Of a DNA stretch of 64,000 bases, positions 27,844 to 37,636 are shown piece after piece. A program made the position numbers and the translations under genes. The stretch is from Robinsoniella peoriensis (GTDB lineage: Bacteria > Bacillota > Clostridia > Lachnospirales > Lachnospiraceae), in the NCBI RefSeq assembly GCF_042680125.1, contig NZ_JBHTNY010000015.1; one strand, 5' to 3'. Every line of letters starts with the position of its first letter. The stretch's first letter is position 1. The notes beneath the pieces were generated by a model that saw only the letters and a program-made list of their open reading frames with translations, ran no database searches and was not told where the DNA came from.

Positions 27844-29658
27844 ATGAAATGGAAATTAGTACATAAAGCAGCAGCATTAGCGCTGGCATTTTCTTTAATT
27901 ATTCCATCCACAGCGATGGCAGCACCTCAGACGGAGAGGACCACGGAACGGACAACAGAGGTGAAACCCCAGACAGAGCCTGTTACGGAGCCTGTGGCAG
28001 ATCATCCTATACAATCTGAGCATTTCACAGAATCAGAAGCCGTCCTCACAGAAACACCTGTTGAAACAGTGACAGAAGTCTTGACAGAAACGGAAACACA
28101 AACAGAAACACAAACGGAGTCCGAAGAAGAGACAGAATCGGAAACCAAAAAGAGGGAAGAAGAAAGCACGGAACCACAGATGGAACCGGCAACAGAGATG
28201 ACACAGGAAGAAATCAATGCAAATCTTGCATTAATTGAAGAGCAGCAGATTGAAGAACCAAAAGAGATCGAAAAACCTTTTGGCATTACAACAGTGGAGA
28301 AGGTATATGCACTGTCCAAAAGGAAGAATCTGCAGATCTACGAAGAAAAAAGTGTCAAATCCAGACCGGTGGGAGAACTGGGAAAAAACGGACTGTGTTA
28401 TATCTTAGAGGAAGATGAAAAAGGCTGGGTTTATATAGAGTCGGGAGATGTAAGAGGATTTGTTAAGACAAAAAATCTTCTTACGGGCAAAAAAGCGAAA
28501 AGTTATGTAAAAAAGAAAAAGGCAAAAAATCTTTTGAAAGCAGATTGCCTTGTAAGTCCGTTAAAAAATAAAGCTTGGACTTATACAAAGACAACTGCAC
28601 AGAAAACAGTAGTGAAAAAGGTATATGCCATCGCAGAAACGGATGGGGTATGTATCCAGGAACGGAAAAAAGAAAATTCAAATGTCATCGGTGTTTTACC
28701 GGAAGGCGGGCTCTGCTATGTGCTGGCTGACGGGGATGAAAAATGGATTTACGTAGAATCCGGTTATGTGCGTGGATTTGTTCAGCGTAAGAATCTGATC
28801 AAAGGCAAAAAGGCAGTTGAACTTGTTAAAATGAACAAGGAAGAAAATTATGAATTTGCCAGGGAACTCATTCCTATGGAAGAAAACAAATCCTTATATT
28901 ATACGCTGACAACCGTAAGAGAAATTACAGCTTCCAGTGCACTCCGCAATTCTATGGTGGATTTTGCAAAGCAATTTTTAGGAAATTCCTACGTTTGGGG
29001 CGGCACGAGCCTTACAAACGGAGCAGATTGTTCAGGCTTTGTCCAGAGTATTTACAGCGAATTTGGATATTCCATACCGCGGGTAGCCGAGGACCAGGCG
29101 AGATTTGGCATGCAGATTCCGGCAGCTGATGCAGCACCGGGAGATCTGATATTTTATGCACGGAATGGATATGTATATCATGTAGTCATGTATATTGGTG
29201 ACGGACAGGATATTGAAGCGCACAGCAGTGCAAGAGGTATTATCACCAACAGCGTCAGCTACGACAGCGCTGTATGGGCAGTCCGCATTATTGAAGATGA
29301 CGTTATGATCAATGACGGACCGGAAAATGACAGCAGCGTCCAGGGTGACACAGAGCTTGCCCGGGAACAGGATTATGGACAGCATCTGGGGAACTTTACC
29401 TTAACAGCTTATTGCAGCTGCCCGGTCTGCTGCGGTGTCTGGTCGGGAGGGCCAACAGCCAGCGGAGCTATGCCGGTACAGGGCAAAACAGTTGCTATGG
29501 GAGGTATCCCATTTGGAACCAGATTGATTATTAATGGTGAAGTCTATACCGTGGAAGATAGGGGAACTCCTTATGGACACGTGGATATCTATATGAATAA
29601 TCATCAGGATGCCTGTGTATTCGGACGGCAGCAGGCAGATGTATATCTTGCAAATTAA
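27844..29658 (+). CDS. Secreted SH3-NlpC/P60-3D cell-wall hydrolase
   Basis: A 604-residue secreted peptidoglycan hydrolase. The signal peptide ends at about 26 (AMAAP). A Thr/Glu-rich low-complexity linker (27-135) follows, then two bacterial SH3 repeats (about 150-225 and 255-330; both contain the CYxL-W-Y-ES-RGFV pattern). The NlpC/P60 domain has Cys396 (GADCSGF), His446 (YHVVMY) and His460 as the catalytic set; this family cleaves the gamma-D-Glu-diamino acid bond in stem peptides. The C-terminal 3D domain (about 515-604) has CSCPVCCG, TASG and the Asp-rich EDRG...HVDIYM pattern. SH3 plus NlpC plus 3D in one chain is a known clostridial layout. It lies directly behind the giant enzymes and may open the wall for their passage, but this is inference. 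Confidence 0.9.
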   Translation: MKWKLVHKAAALALAFSLIIPSTAMAAPQTERTTERTTEVKPQTEPVTEPVADHPIQSEHFTESEAVLTETPVETVTEVLTETETQTETQTESEEETESETKKREEESTEPQMEPATEMTQEEINANLALIEEQQIEEPKEIEKPFGITTVEKVYALSKRKNLQIYEEKSVKSRPVGELGKNGLCYILEEDEKGWVYIESGDVRGFVKTKNLLTGKKAKSYVKKKKAKNLLKADCLVSPLKNKAWTYTKTTAQKTVVKKVYAIAETDGVCIQERKKENSNVIGVLPEGGLCYVLADGDEKWIYVESGYVRGFVQRKNLIKGKKAVELVKMNKEENYEFARELIPMEENKSLYYTLTTVREITASSALRNSMVDFAKQFLGNSYVWGGTSLTNGADCSGFVQSIYSEFGYSIPRVAEDQARFGMQIPAADAAPGDLIFYARNGYVYHVVMYIGDGQDIEAHSSARGIITNSVSYDSAVWAVRIIEDDVMINDGPENDSSVQGDTELAREQDYGQHLGNFTLTAYCSCPVCCGVWSGGPTASGAMPVQGKTVAMGGIPFGTRLIINGEVYTVEDRGTPYGHVDIYMNNHQDACVFGRQQADVYLAN

Positions 29659-29659
29659 A

Positions 29660-29705
29660 AAGAACCAGAGCAGATCAGGGAGGGATTTGCTCTGGTTCTT
29701 TGCAT
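29660..29705 (+). terminator. Terminator of the rhamnosidase/NlpC cluster
   Basis: Perfect 12-bp stem AAGAACCAGAGC (29660-29671) / GCTCTGGTTCTT (29689-29700) right after the stop codon, with T-rich sequence following. It marks the end of the plus-strand cluster. Confidence 0.85.
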
Positions 29706-29770
29706 TTTTCATAGAAAAGGAAAATGATCTGATAACAGACACCATTTACAAAAAATGAGTGAACGAATAC

Positions 29771-29812
29771 CAGACCATCATATCCCCGCAAATATATGAT
29801 AACATTTTTTTG
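29771..29812. repeat. ATCATAT-CCCCGCA-ATATGAT palindromic motif, copy 2
   Basis: CAGACCATCATATCCCCGCA followed by a short A/T link and ATATGAT (29794-29800). The same motif with one extra T occurs at 1690-1719 upstream of rhamnosidase 1. The 7-bp arms could form a hairpin with a T-run (29805-29811) on the plus strand. Here it sits between convergent genes. Confidence 0.6.
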
Positions 29813-29902
29813 GGATTAGTCAATGTTGTATTGGATAATTTTGGATGTAAATAATAAATTAATTATTTATTTTGTAACCTTATAAATTTAAACAGGCATA
29901 TT

Positions 29903-31726
29903 CTAAACAGATATCTTCTTTGCGGGAATTCGGATCTCTACTTCCGTCCCGTTTCCTTCATTGCTGCTGTATGCAAGGCCAAAGTCGGTGTTATTATAAA
30001 ATAGCTGTAGTCGTTCATGCGTATTATAGATACCGATATTACTTCCTGAAATACTTTCCCCCGCTCCGGTGAGGATAATTTTTAGCTTATCTTCCGAGAT
30101 TCCTACACCGTTGTCCGATACAATTAAGACTAAAACTTCATCTTCCAGCCAACCGGTAATCAGGATCGTTCCCATTTTTTCCTCTTTTTCAAATATACCA
30201 TGCATAATGGCATTTTCCACCAGAGGCTGAAGAACCAGCTTGGGGATTTCGTAATCCATCATTTCATCCGGGACGTCAATAATAAATTCTATTTTGTCCT
30301 GATAACGCATATTCTGCAGTTTTACATAAAGTGAAACCTGGGTAATCTCCTCTTTGAGGGAGATGGCTATATTTCCCTTATTCAGAGTCAGTTTGTAGAA
30401 TTTCGACAGTGCCTGTACAGCTTCCGTCACCTTTTCCTCCTGATGGCTCAGGGAGAGCCAGTTAATCATATCCAGGGTGTTGTACAGAAAATGAGGATTT
30501 ATCTGGGACTGCAGGGCTTTAAATTCAGCAATTCTAAGATCTTCTGCTGACTTAGCCTGATTATCCATCAGTGTATTCATCTCGGTACTCATATAATTAT
30601 ACGTATCAATCAGATCACCTACCTCATCATGAATCTGCGCCGTTTCCATAGATACAGGACGTCCTGTCCGCACCGTCTTCATCTGGTTAATAACGGCACC
30701 CAGACGTTTTGTGATGGATCTGGAGAGGGTGGTAGCCATAATAAATGCCACACCCAGGAAGAAGAGGTAAAAAAGAACAAACTGTACGATTAAAAGTTTT
30801 CCTTTGTTCTGCAGGGATTGTGCAGGTAAAATAGAAACCATATACCAGGAAGTATGGGTTACATTATAAAAGCCGGCATATACTTCTTTTCCGAGAACAG
30901 TTTTGGTAATGTAGTTATTTGACTGCATAAACGAGTCTTTAATCGTATCGTAGTTCATCAGATAAGTACCTGCATAAGCACTATCGGAAGAAGATACAAG
31001 GGCATTTCGTTCGTTTACTATATATGAGACGGTATTATTTTCTGATATTCCCTGCATAAGCAGCTGATCAATATTTTCCTGGGAAAAATAAACCACTACA
31101 TAAATAGAAGGATCCTCGGGAGCTGCGGTCTGCTGCTTAATCTTACGTACATAGGACATTGATCCATAGTTTTCTACCTCTTTTGGAGAAAGGTAGAACT
31201 TCGGGCAGAACAGGGAAGGAATGGGAGTACTGTTAAATATGCCGCTCCAGTAAGATCCCCTTACCTCGCTGGAATGCAGAAATATAGACTTCTGCCCATT
31301 ATAATCATCATAAAAATCTTCCGTGGGGAGATCCATATATATTTTTATATCCGTAATAAGATTTCCATCAATCATGGAATTGGTAAAAGTATAAAAATCT
31401 TCAGTTTTTGGAGAACGGAGCAGCTGTAGTAAGCGAAAGGAATTTTTTTCATTTAAAATATCCGTAAGATAAGCATTGTCCAGAATGGAGTCACTTACTA
31501 CATTGATCTGATCCATTGCCGCATTAATCGTAGAGGAGGAGTGCTTGGAAAAGTTCTGCTCCTGGCGTATCGTTTCGGATACAATGGTATCATACATCTG
31601 ACCGTAAAAAAAATACGCAATTACAATAGTCGGAATAATGATCAGCACCAGATGGGTGATCATAAATTTGGACTGCAGCCGCATATTAGAATACAAATCT
31701 TTCAGTGGCTGTAGCGGTTTTATCAT
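29903..31726 (-). CDS. LytS/YesM-type sensor histidine kinase (sugar TCS 1)
   Basis: A 607-residue membrane kinase that presumably phosphorylates the response regulator encoded just upstream. A transmembrane helix (about 20-41) and a second near 300-322 enclose a large extracellular sensor domain. A HAMP linker follows (about 325-385), then the His_kinase motif QINPHFLYNTLDMINW with the phospho-acceptor His, and a HATPase domain with DNGVGIS and a GxGIxN-type lid (NIGIYNTHERL). Its start overlaps the stop of the regulator gene by 4 nt (ATGA), so translation is coupled. Kinases of this type commonly sense sugars or solute-binding proteins. Closeness to a rhamnose importer suggests a rhamnose-related signal, by inference. 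Confidence 0.92.
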   Translation of the reverse strand: MIKPLQPLKDLYSNMRLQSKFMITHLVLIIIPTIVIAYFFYGQMYDTIVSETIRQEQNFSKHSSSTINAAMDQINVVSDSILDNAYLTDILNEKNSFRLLQLLRSPKTEDFYTFTNSMIDGNLITDIKIYMDLPTEDFYDDYNGQKSIFLHSSEVRGSYWSGIFNSTPIPSLFCPKFYLSPKEVENYGSMSYVRKIKQQTAAPEDPSIYVVVYFSQENIDQLLMQGISENNTVSYIVNERNALVSSSDSAYAGTYLMNYDTIKDSFMQSNNYITKTVLGKEVYAGFYNVTHTSWYMVSILPAQSLQNKGKLLIVQFVLFYLFFLGVAFIMATTLSRSITKRLGAVINQMKTVRTGRPVSMETAQIHDEVGDLIDTYNYMSTEMNTLMDNQAKSAEDLRIAEFKALQSQINPHFLYNTLDMINWLSLSHQEEKVTEAVQALSKFYKLTLNKGNIAISLKEEITQVSLYVKLQNMRYQDKIEFIIDVPDEMMDYEIPKLVLQPLVENAIMHGIFEKEEKMGTILITGWLEDEVLVLIVSDNGVGISEDKLKIILTGAGESISGSNIGIYNTHERLQLFYNNTDFGLAYSSNEGNGTEVEIRIPAKKISV

Positions 31727-33273
31727 TTCAGCACCTTCTCCCTGTACTCAGAAGGTGAGAGCCCAACGATTTTTTTAAAACTCTTGCTAAAATAATTACC
31801 ATCGGAATATCCTACTTTAGAGGAAATATCGGTAATCTTGTACCTGGGGTCTGATAGGAGCTGTTTTGCCTTCTCCATACGGTAATCCGTAATATACTGG
31901 TTCAATGTCTGCTGCGTTTCTGTTTTAAACAAAGTGCAGACATAAGATGTAGAGAGATAGACATGTTCGCTGATATCTTTCACAGATAACGTATCATTCA
32001 TAAAATTCTTCTGAATAAATTCTTTAATCATGAAAATGGTAGAATTTTCCGAAACCTGGTTATTAAGTGCCTCAAAATAATCGTCTATCTTACTGAGCAG
32101 TGATTTATGCAGCTCTGCCAAAGTCTGAAATTTCTCAATATATTCTAAGATACTTTCAATTTGAGCCTCGGTCCCGGCGGTTACCTGCTGGGATCTACAG
32201 CTGTTCTGAACAATCATGAACAGTTTGTAGTATATATCCCGTACCTGATTCGGCAGATAAGACCGGTTATTTTTAAAATAATTAAAAATATGATTCAATA
32301 TGCCGGCTGCCGCATCTTTATTTTTATCAGACAGAGCTTCTGCAAAAGCAGAGGAAGGATCGGTAAACACGGAAGTAGATAAAGTAGTTGAATTCATATC
32401 AGTCAGGATGCTGTTGTAATCATAGAAAAAGCTGCTCTGCAGCAGTATAACAGCCTGGCTATAGGAATGGTAAACTTTATGTATATCATTTACCGTATTG
32501 CCAACGACAATAAAAAAAGTCCCTATCTCACTATACAGAGATTTCAGGTATTCTGAACACTTCAGTATAATTTCAGGAGAAGGTTTTACCGTTCCGAAAA
32601 TATGATATACAATATGCTGTTCGTGTTTACTTACGTGTATACTCTGCAAATGGTATTTCAGCAAGAATGAGTCTAACTGTTTGTGTATGGTATTGATGGA
32701 ATTCCCCATGTTTTCATTAAAGTTGTCGGTTAACTTCACAATTAATGTGGTGAAGTATAGGATGGAACTGGGCGGATATTGAAAATCATGCAGTAAATCG
32801 TCTATTCCTTCCACATCCTGGGAGGGATAGGTTAAAAGCAGTGCCAGTCTGGAGGATCGTTCCAGAGAAAGTAATGTCTCTGACTGTTTGGTACGGTTCA
32901 ACTGTTTGTTCTCTTCAATTGCTTCCAGTACAGCTTCTTCAATTTCAAGAGGATCCAAAGGTTTTTCTACATAATTAATAGCTTTTAATTTGATAGCCGC
33001 CTTTAGATACTCTTTATCTGAATATCCGCTCATGAATATAATGCATGCATCCGGCAGGATCAATTTTATCTTCTCTGCCATTGCAATACCGTCCATTCTG
33101 GGCATTCTTACATCACTCAGTACAATTTGCGGTTTTTCCTTTTTTGCAGTCTCAAGACCATTAATTCCATCATCAGCCAGAAAAATGTCAAATATACCCA
33201 GGGATCTCCAGTTCACAGAAGACATTAATCCCTCTCTTGTTAATTGTTCGTCATCTACTATTAGTAATTTCAT
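31723..33273 (-). CDS. YesN-type AraC response regulator (TCS 1, partner of kinase)
   Basis: A 516-residue regulator. The N-terminal receiver (1-120) has Asp7/Asp8, phospho-acceptor Asp54 (LSDVRMPRMDG) and Lys102 (VEKPLDP). A poorly conserved middle region of about 280 residues follows, then a C-terminal AraC double helix-turn-helix (about 415-515) with the GYSDGNYFSKSFKKIVGLSP signature. It lies between the second regulator gene (82 nt upstream) and the kinase (4-nt overlap), so the three form one operon. The probable targets are the divergent importer operon and the giant rhamnosidase genes; no binding site has been proven. Confidence 0.92.
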   Translation of the reverse strand: MKLLIVDDEQLTREGLMSSVNWRSLGIFDIFLADDGINGLETAKKEKPQIVLSDVRMPRMDGIAMAEKIKLILPDACIIFMSGYSDKEYLKAAIKLKAINYVEKPLDPLEIEEAVLEAIEENKQLNRTKQSETLLSLERSSRLALLLTYPSQDVEGIDDLLHDFQYPPSSILYFTTLIVKLTDNFNENMGNSINTIHKQLDSFLLKYHLQSIHVSKHEQHIVYHIFGTVKPSPEIILKCSEYLKSLYSEIGTFFIVVGNTVNDIHKVYHSYSQAVILLQSSFFYDYNSILTDMNSTTLSTSVFTDPSSAFAEALSDKNKDAAAGILNHIFNYFKNNRSYLPNQVRDIYYKLFMIVQNSCRSQQVTAGTEAQIESILEYIEKFQTLAELHKSLLSKIDDYFEALNNQVSENSTIFMIKEFIQKNFMNDTLSVKDISEHVYLSTSYVCTLFKTETQQTLNQYITDYRMEKAKQLLSDPRYKITDISSKVGYSDGNYFSKSFKKIVGLSPSEYREKVLK

Positions 33274-33355
33274 CTATTGTAATCTCCCTGATTGTGATAG
33301 CTACAGTTACATTTTAACAAAATATAAAAAGATTACAATAGAAATCGCCGTTTAT

Positions 33356-34807
33356 TCACAAATTCTCGTTATTAATGCATCTTTGATATTCAGAAGGGGA
33401 CATATTTGTGCATTTTGTAAATACTCTCGTAAATTGCTGACTGCTGCAAAAGCCTGTTAAAGAAGCAATTTCTTTAATGGAAAGCTGCGGCTGTTCCTTT
33501 AATTTCCGTTTTGCATTTGCGATCCGTATCTCTTCCAGATATTCTGTATAACGGATTCCGGTCTTTTCACGGAATACCTGAAAGAGATAATCCGGGGTAC
33601 GCCCAAACAGTTGGGCAAGGTTTTGTACTTCTATGTCATGGGTATAATTTTCCCTGATATACTGTTTTATTTTTTCTGACAAATCATAATCAGAAGATTC
33701 AGGGGAGGCTCCATGTATATCCTGTATTTTTTCCTGTACAGATTGTATAAAGAAGGAAAATGATTCCGTGTGAAATAAATCTCCCGTTACCGCTTTCAGA
33801 TACAGGGAAAGATTGTATTTTTCACATCTGGCGAAAACACCTTCCAGTGAGGAAACAGGAAAAGAAGGGTTTATCGCCTGATAAAGCAGAGATTCTTCTT
33901 TTTCCAAAAATCCTAAAATAATCAGATTAATCATCCTGTTTAATTTTTGCAGGGCATCTTCAGCAACAGACTGCTCCAAATCGTGATAGGGAATCAAATT
34001 GCCATATTCACAGAGGCTCCGGAAGGTTGCGTGGTCTGATATATTTTCAGCAGTTTTAAAACATTCCCGTAAGGTATTGCAGCAAAAGCAGATTACGCTC
34101 AGCGGAGAGCGATTCTTCCTGGTCAGGTTCTGGAGAAAAGTAAGGGTCTCCCGGCGCATAGGGTCTTCTTTTAATAGGATAAGAAGCGCACCGTCATCCA
34201 GATATAGAAAACCATTGCATACAGGAGTTGATGAGTTGGCTGAAAAATAATCCTGGATCCTGGTCTGGATCTGTTGATACATGGAATACTGTTCATGAAA
34301 GTCAGGGGAGTCCGCATACAGTACATATCCCTGGTATTCGGCAGGATAGTCCTCCGGAATCTCTCCATAAGACTGGAAACTATTATAATCCTGGATCAGC
34401 TGATGCGGAAAATTGTTATAACTGACCCATTTTAACTTTTCCAGTTTTTTACTGACCTGTAACAGGCTTCTGTTAATATCCTCTAACGTAATTGGCTTCA
34501 CCAGATAATCCTTTGCACCCAGTTGGATTGCTTTCTGGGCATAATGGAAGTCTGAATATCCGCTGAGAATTACAATATTGGCATTGGGACAGTGTCTTTT
34601 TGTTTCCTCAAACCCTTCTATTCTATCCATTAAGGGCATTTTTATATCCAGGAATATGAGATCCGGGTGCGTTTCTTTTGAAACCGTTACCAATTCCTTT
34701 ATGTTATTTGCTTCAAATATTCTATGAAGTCCGGGATATTCTTTGTGGATCATACAGGTGAGCCCCTGGCGTGACATTTTATCGTCATCTGCAATTAATA
34801 TTTTCAT
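33356..34807 (-). CDS. Second YesN-type AraC response regulator (orphan in operon)
   Basis: A 483-residue protein with receiver (1-120; Asp7/Asp8/Asp9, Asp54 in FLDIKMPLMD, Lys in YLVKPITL), a middle region and a C-terminal AraC HTH (about 385-480; GFCSSQQFTRVFTKCTNMSP). The residue after the conserved MD is Arg instead of Gly. It is first in the operon with the other regulator and the single kinase, so there are two regulators for one kinase. It may respond to the same kinase or act with a distant one. The start ATG has AAGGAGG about 8 nt upstream. It is divergent from the ABC operon across a 301-bp gap. Confidence 0.9.
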   Translation of the reverse strand: MKILIADDDKMSRQGLTCMIHKEYPGLHRIFEANNIKELVTVSKETHPDLIFLDIKMPLMDRIEGFEETKRHCPNANIVILSGYSDFHYAQKAIQLGAKDYLVKPITLEDINRSLLQVSKKLEKLKWVSYNNFPHQLIQDYNSFQSYGEIPEDYPAEYQGYVLYADSPDFHEQYSMYQQIQTRIQDYFSANSSTPVCNGFLYLDDGALLILLKEDPMRRETLTFLQNLTRKNRSPLSVICFCCNTLRECFKTAENISDHATFRSLCEYGNLIPYHDLEQSVAEDALQKLNRMINLIILGFLEKEESLLYQAINPSFPVSSLEGVFARCEKYNLSLYLKAVTGDLFHTESFSFFIQSVQEKIQDIHGASPESSDYDLSEKIKQYIRENYTHDIEVQNLAQLFGRTPDYLFQVFREKTGIRYTEYLEEIRIANAKRKLKEQPQLSIKEIASLTGFCSSQQFTRVFTKCTNMSPSEYQRCINNENL

Positions 34808-35108
34808 TTATGAGAATCCTCCTTATAAGATAATAGTACGATGTTATTTTCTGTGATCATTATAGCAGATAAATGTATGATTGTATCAGTCATATCATAG
34901 ATTTTCTGTTAACAAATCATAAACTCAGAGATACTGGATAAATAAACCTTTTTAGCTATTATATGGACAGATTGTTCATAATTTATTCAAAATTCAAAAA
35001 TATTTTACCCTGAATCCAATTATTTTCCTGTATAAATTAAATTAGCCAGATGATAGGATATTAATAGATCAAAGATAAATGAAAAAAGATAAGGGAGGAG
35101 AATAAAAG
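34808..35108. promoter_or_regulatory. Divergent control region between regulators and rhamnose importer
   Basis: A 301-bp AT-rich gap with no ORF. It contains TATGAT/ATCATA arms (34876-34881/34894-34899) and a run with repeated ATTCAAA units near 34985-35000. No clear TTGACA box is seen for the importer operon, which fits activator-dependent transcription by the adjacent AraC-type regulators. Placement of sites is inference. Confidence 0.4.
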
Positions 35109-36611
35109 GTGTCTGAGTATGTTCTTGAATTAAAAGGTATTACAAAGATATTTCCAGGTGTAAAGGCTCTTGACAAGGTACATTTTCAATTGAAAAAGGG
35201 CGAGATACATGCACTGATGGGTGAAAACGGCGCCGGAAAATCCACGTTTATAAAAGTTATTACAGGTGTACATAAAGCAGAAGAGGGCGAGATGTTCCTG
35301 GATGGCAAGCCTGTAAATTTTAAAGGTCCAAAGGATGCACAGAAAGTAGGAATCGCAGCAATTTACCAGCATGTTACTTCCTATCCGCATCTTACGGTTA
35401 CCGAAAATATTTTCATGGGTCATGAAGATGTAAAACACGGCATGATCCAGTGGAAGAAAATGAATGAAGAGGCAAATAAGCTCCTGAAAGAATTAAATGC
35501 AGATTTCGATGCAACTGCAGAAATGGGATCCTTAAGTGTTGCGCAGCAGCAGATGGTAGAAATTGCCAAAGCACTGTCTATGAAAGCCAGAATCATCATC
35601 ATGGATGAGCCTACGGCAGCGCTTACCAAAAGAGAGTCCGAAGAACTTTACAAAATAGCGGAAAAGCTTCGGGACGAAGGAGCATCCATTATTTTCATCT
35701 CCCATAGATTTGAAGATATGTATCGGTTGGCAAGTAAAGTTACCGTATTCCGGGATTCCCAATATATCGGAACATATGGTGTAGATGGAATCACCAATGC
35801 AGACCTGATCAAAGCCATGGTTGGACGTGAAATTAATGATTTGTTCCCGAAACCGGATGTTAAGCTTGGCCAGGAAGTATTGAGAGTAGAAAAATTAAGC
35901 CGCCAGGGATATTTCAAAAATGTATCCTTTAGCGTGAAAAAAGGTGAAATCCTGGGACTTACCGGACTGGTAGGAGCCGGACGTACCGAGGTAGTACAGA
36001 CCATATTTGGAGTGGAGAAGTTTGATTCAGGCAAGGTTTACCTGGAAGGAAAAGAAGTACATATCAAACAGCCTTCAGATGCCATGCAGTTAGGTATCGG
36101 TCTTCTGCCGGAAGACAGGCAGCATCAGGGTCTGATCTTAGACTGGGGAATCGGAAGAAATATTACACTTGCAGAACTCAGCAAATATTCTAAAAATGGA
36201 ATTACCAACGATAAAGCTGAAAGAGAAGCCGCGAAAAAGCTGGCAGAGGAAGTGGATACAAAGGCTGTTACCATATTTGATAAAGCAAGTTCACTGTCCG
36301 GCGGAAATCAGCAGAAGGTTGTTGTAGCAAAATTACTTTCCTCAGACCTTAAGGTAATCATCCTGGATGAGCCGACAAAGGGTGTTGACGTTGGAGCCAA
36401 AGCAGCAATTTATGAGATCATGGGTGATCTGGCAAAGAAGGGTTATGCGATAATAATGATTTCTTCTGAAATGCCTGAGATCCTGGGTATGAGTGATAGA
36501 ATCGTAGTTATGTGTCAGGGTAAAGTAACCGGAGAATTAAACCGTGAGGAAGCAACCCAGGAGGGCATCTTAAAATATGCGATGGCCAAATCTTCCGGCG
36601 ATGCAAACTAG
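35109..36611 (+). CDS. Sugar ABC importer ATPase (RbsA/RhaT-type), rhamnose operon
   Basis: A 500-residue duplicated ATPase of the CUT2 class. The first half has Walker A GENGAGKST, signature LSVAQQQMVEIAKA and Walker B IIIMDEPTAAL. The second half has a degenerate P-loop (GLVGAGRTE), intact signature LSGGNQQKVVVAKLL and Walker B VIILDEPTKGVDV, the usual asymmetry of RbsA-like proteins. The start is GTG with GGGAGG about 10 nt upstream. It is first gene of the operon ATPase, permease, permease, binding protein, then mutarotase. The rhamnose assignment comes from the RhaS-type binding protein and rhaM in the same run. Confidence 0.93.
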   Translation: MSEYVLELKGITKIFPGVKALDKVHFQLKKGEIHALMGENGAGKSTFIKVITGVHKAEEGEMFLDGKPVNFKGPKDAQKVGIAAIYQHVTSYPHLTVTENIFMGHEDVKHGMIQWKKMNEEANKLLKELNADFDATAEMGSLSVAQQQMVEIAKALSMKARIIIMDEPTAALTKRESEELYKIAEKLRDEGASIIFISHRFEDMYRLASKVTVFRDSQYIGTYGVDGITNADLIKAMVGREINDLFPKPDVKLGQEVLRVEKLSRQGYFKNVSFSVKKGEILGLTGLVGAGRTEVVQTIFGVEKFDSGKVYLEGKEVHIKQPSDAMQLGIGLLPEDRQHQGLILDWGIGRNITLAELSKYSKNGITNDKAEREAAKKLAEEVDTKAVTIFDKASSLSGGNQQKVVVAKLLSSDLKVIILDEPTKGVDVGAKAAIYEIMGDLAKKGYAIIMISSEMPEILGMSDRIVVMCQGKVTGELNREEATQEGILKYAMAKSSGDAN

Positions 36612-36632
36612 AAAGGAGAGGCAAACAACAAA

Positions 36633-37634
36633 ATGGAAAAGAAATTTAGTCTAAAAAAATTAACCAGCTCTCGTGAAATGAGTTTGCTCCTGGTAGTTAT
36701 CGTACTTTGTATCTTTATACAATTTCGAAACAGCTCTTTCCTGACGGGTACGGTTATTGTAGAAATGTTAAAGAATTATTCCGTAACAATGATTCTTGCA
36801 CTTGGTATGATGTGTGTGTTACTGATCGGAGGAATTGATATTTCCATCGGATCCACCATAGCATTATCCGGTATGGGAAGTGCTCTCATGATGAGAGATG
36901 GAGTATTTTCAAATACGTTATTAGGTTTTGTAATGTCAATTCTGATCGGATTGGTATGCGGACTTGTAATCGGTCTGGTAATCTCAAAAGGAAAAGTATT
37001 ACCGATTATTGCAACACTTGGTTTTATGAATATTTACAGAGGTCTGACATATCTGATTGCAAACAGCCAATGGGTAGCTGCATATCAGGTACCGGAGAAA
37101 TTTAAGGCATTTGCTCAGAGCAATTATTTGACATTTGGATTAGTTAATAATCTGGTTACCATTATGATTATCTGTTATATTATTTTCTTCATCGTCATGA
37201 AATGGACCAGAACAGGAAGGAAGATCTACGCAATCGGTAGTAATCCGGAAGCAGCAGAGATTTCAGGTATTAGAATCGACAACATTAAGTTATTAGTATA
37301 TTCCCTGATGGGAGCCATTTGTGGTCTGGCAGGTGCAATGTGGGTATCAGTATATGCATCAGCTCAGGGAGATATGGCTACCGGAATTGAAATGGATGTT
37401 ATCGCAGCCTGTGTAATTGGAGGTGTAAGTTTAACCGGAGGCCGCGGAAGCGTGGTCGGAGTATTCTTAGGATCACTTACAATTGCTATTATAGGAAAAG
37501 CGCTTCCATTAATTGGAGTATCCCAATTCTGGCAGAGCGCAATAAAAGGTGTTATTATATTAGTTGCTGTTATCCTGAATGTTATGGCTCAGAGAGTTAT
37601 GGATAAGAATAATCTGAAAGGAAGGGAGATGTAA
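36633..37634 (+). CDS. Sugar ABC permease (RhaP-type), rhamnose operon
   Basis: A 333-residue integral membrane protein with about 9-10 hydrophobic helices and the BPD_transp_2 signature (GIDISIGS at about 69-76; the AIGSNPEAAEISGI loop that meets the ATPase; GGVSLTGGRGS near 270). It begins 21 nt after the ATPase with AAAGGAG as ribosome binding site and ends 2 nt before the next permease. It pairs with that permease as a heterodimer, as in RhaPQ-type systems. Confidence 0.92.
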   Translation: MEKKFSLKKLTSSREMSLLLVVIVLCIFIQFRNSSFLTGTVIVEMLKNYSVTMILALGMMCVLLIGGIDISIGSTIALSGMGSALMMRDGVFSNTLLGFVMSILIGLVCGLVIGLVISKGKVLPIIATLGFMNIYRGLTYLIANSQWVAAYQVPEKFKAFAQSNYLTFGLVNNLVTIMIICYIIFFIVMKWTRTGRKIYAIGSNPEAAEISGIRIDNIKLLVYSLMGAICGLAGAMWVSVYASAQGDMATGIEMDVIAACVIGGVSLTGGRGSVVGVFLGSLTIAIIGKALPLIGVSQFWQSAIKGVIILVAVILNVMAQRVMDKNNLKGREM

Positions 37635-37636
37635 TC

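Noticed and set aside
34808..35108. Catabolite-response (cre) site in the importer control region
   Set aside because: No sequence close to the WTGNAARCGNWWWCA consensus was found by eye here or before the other operons.
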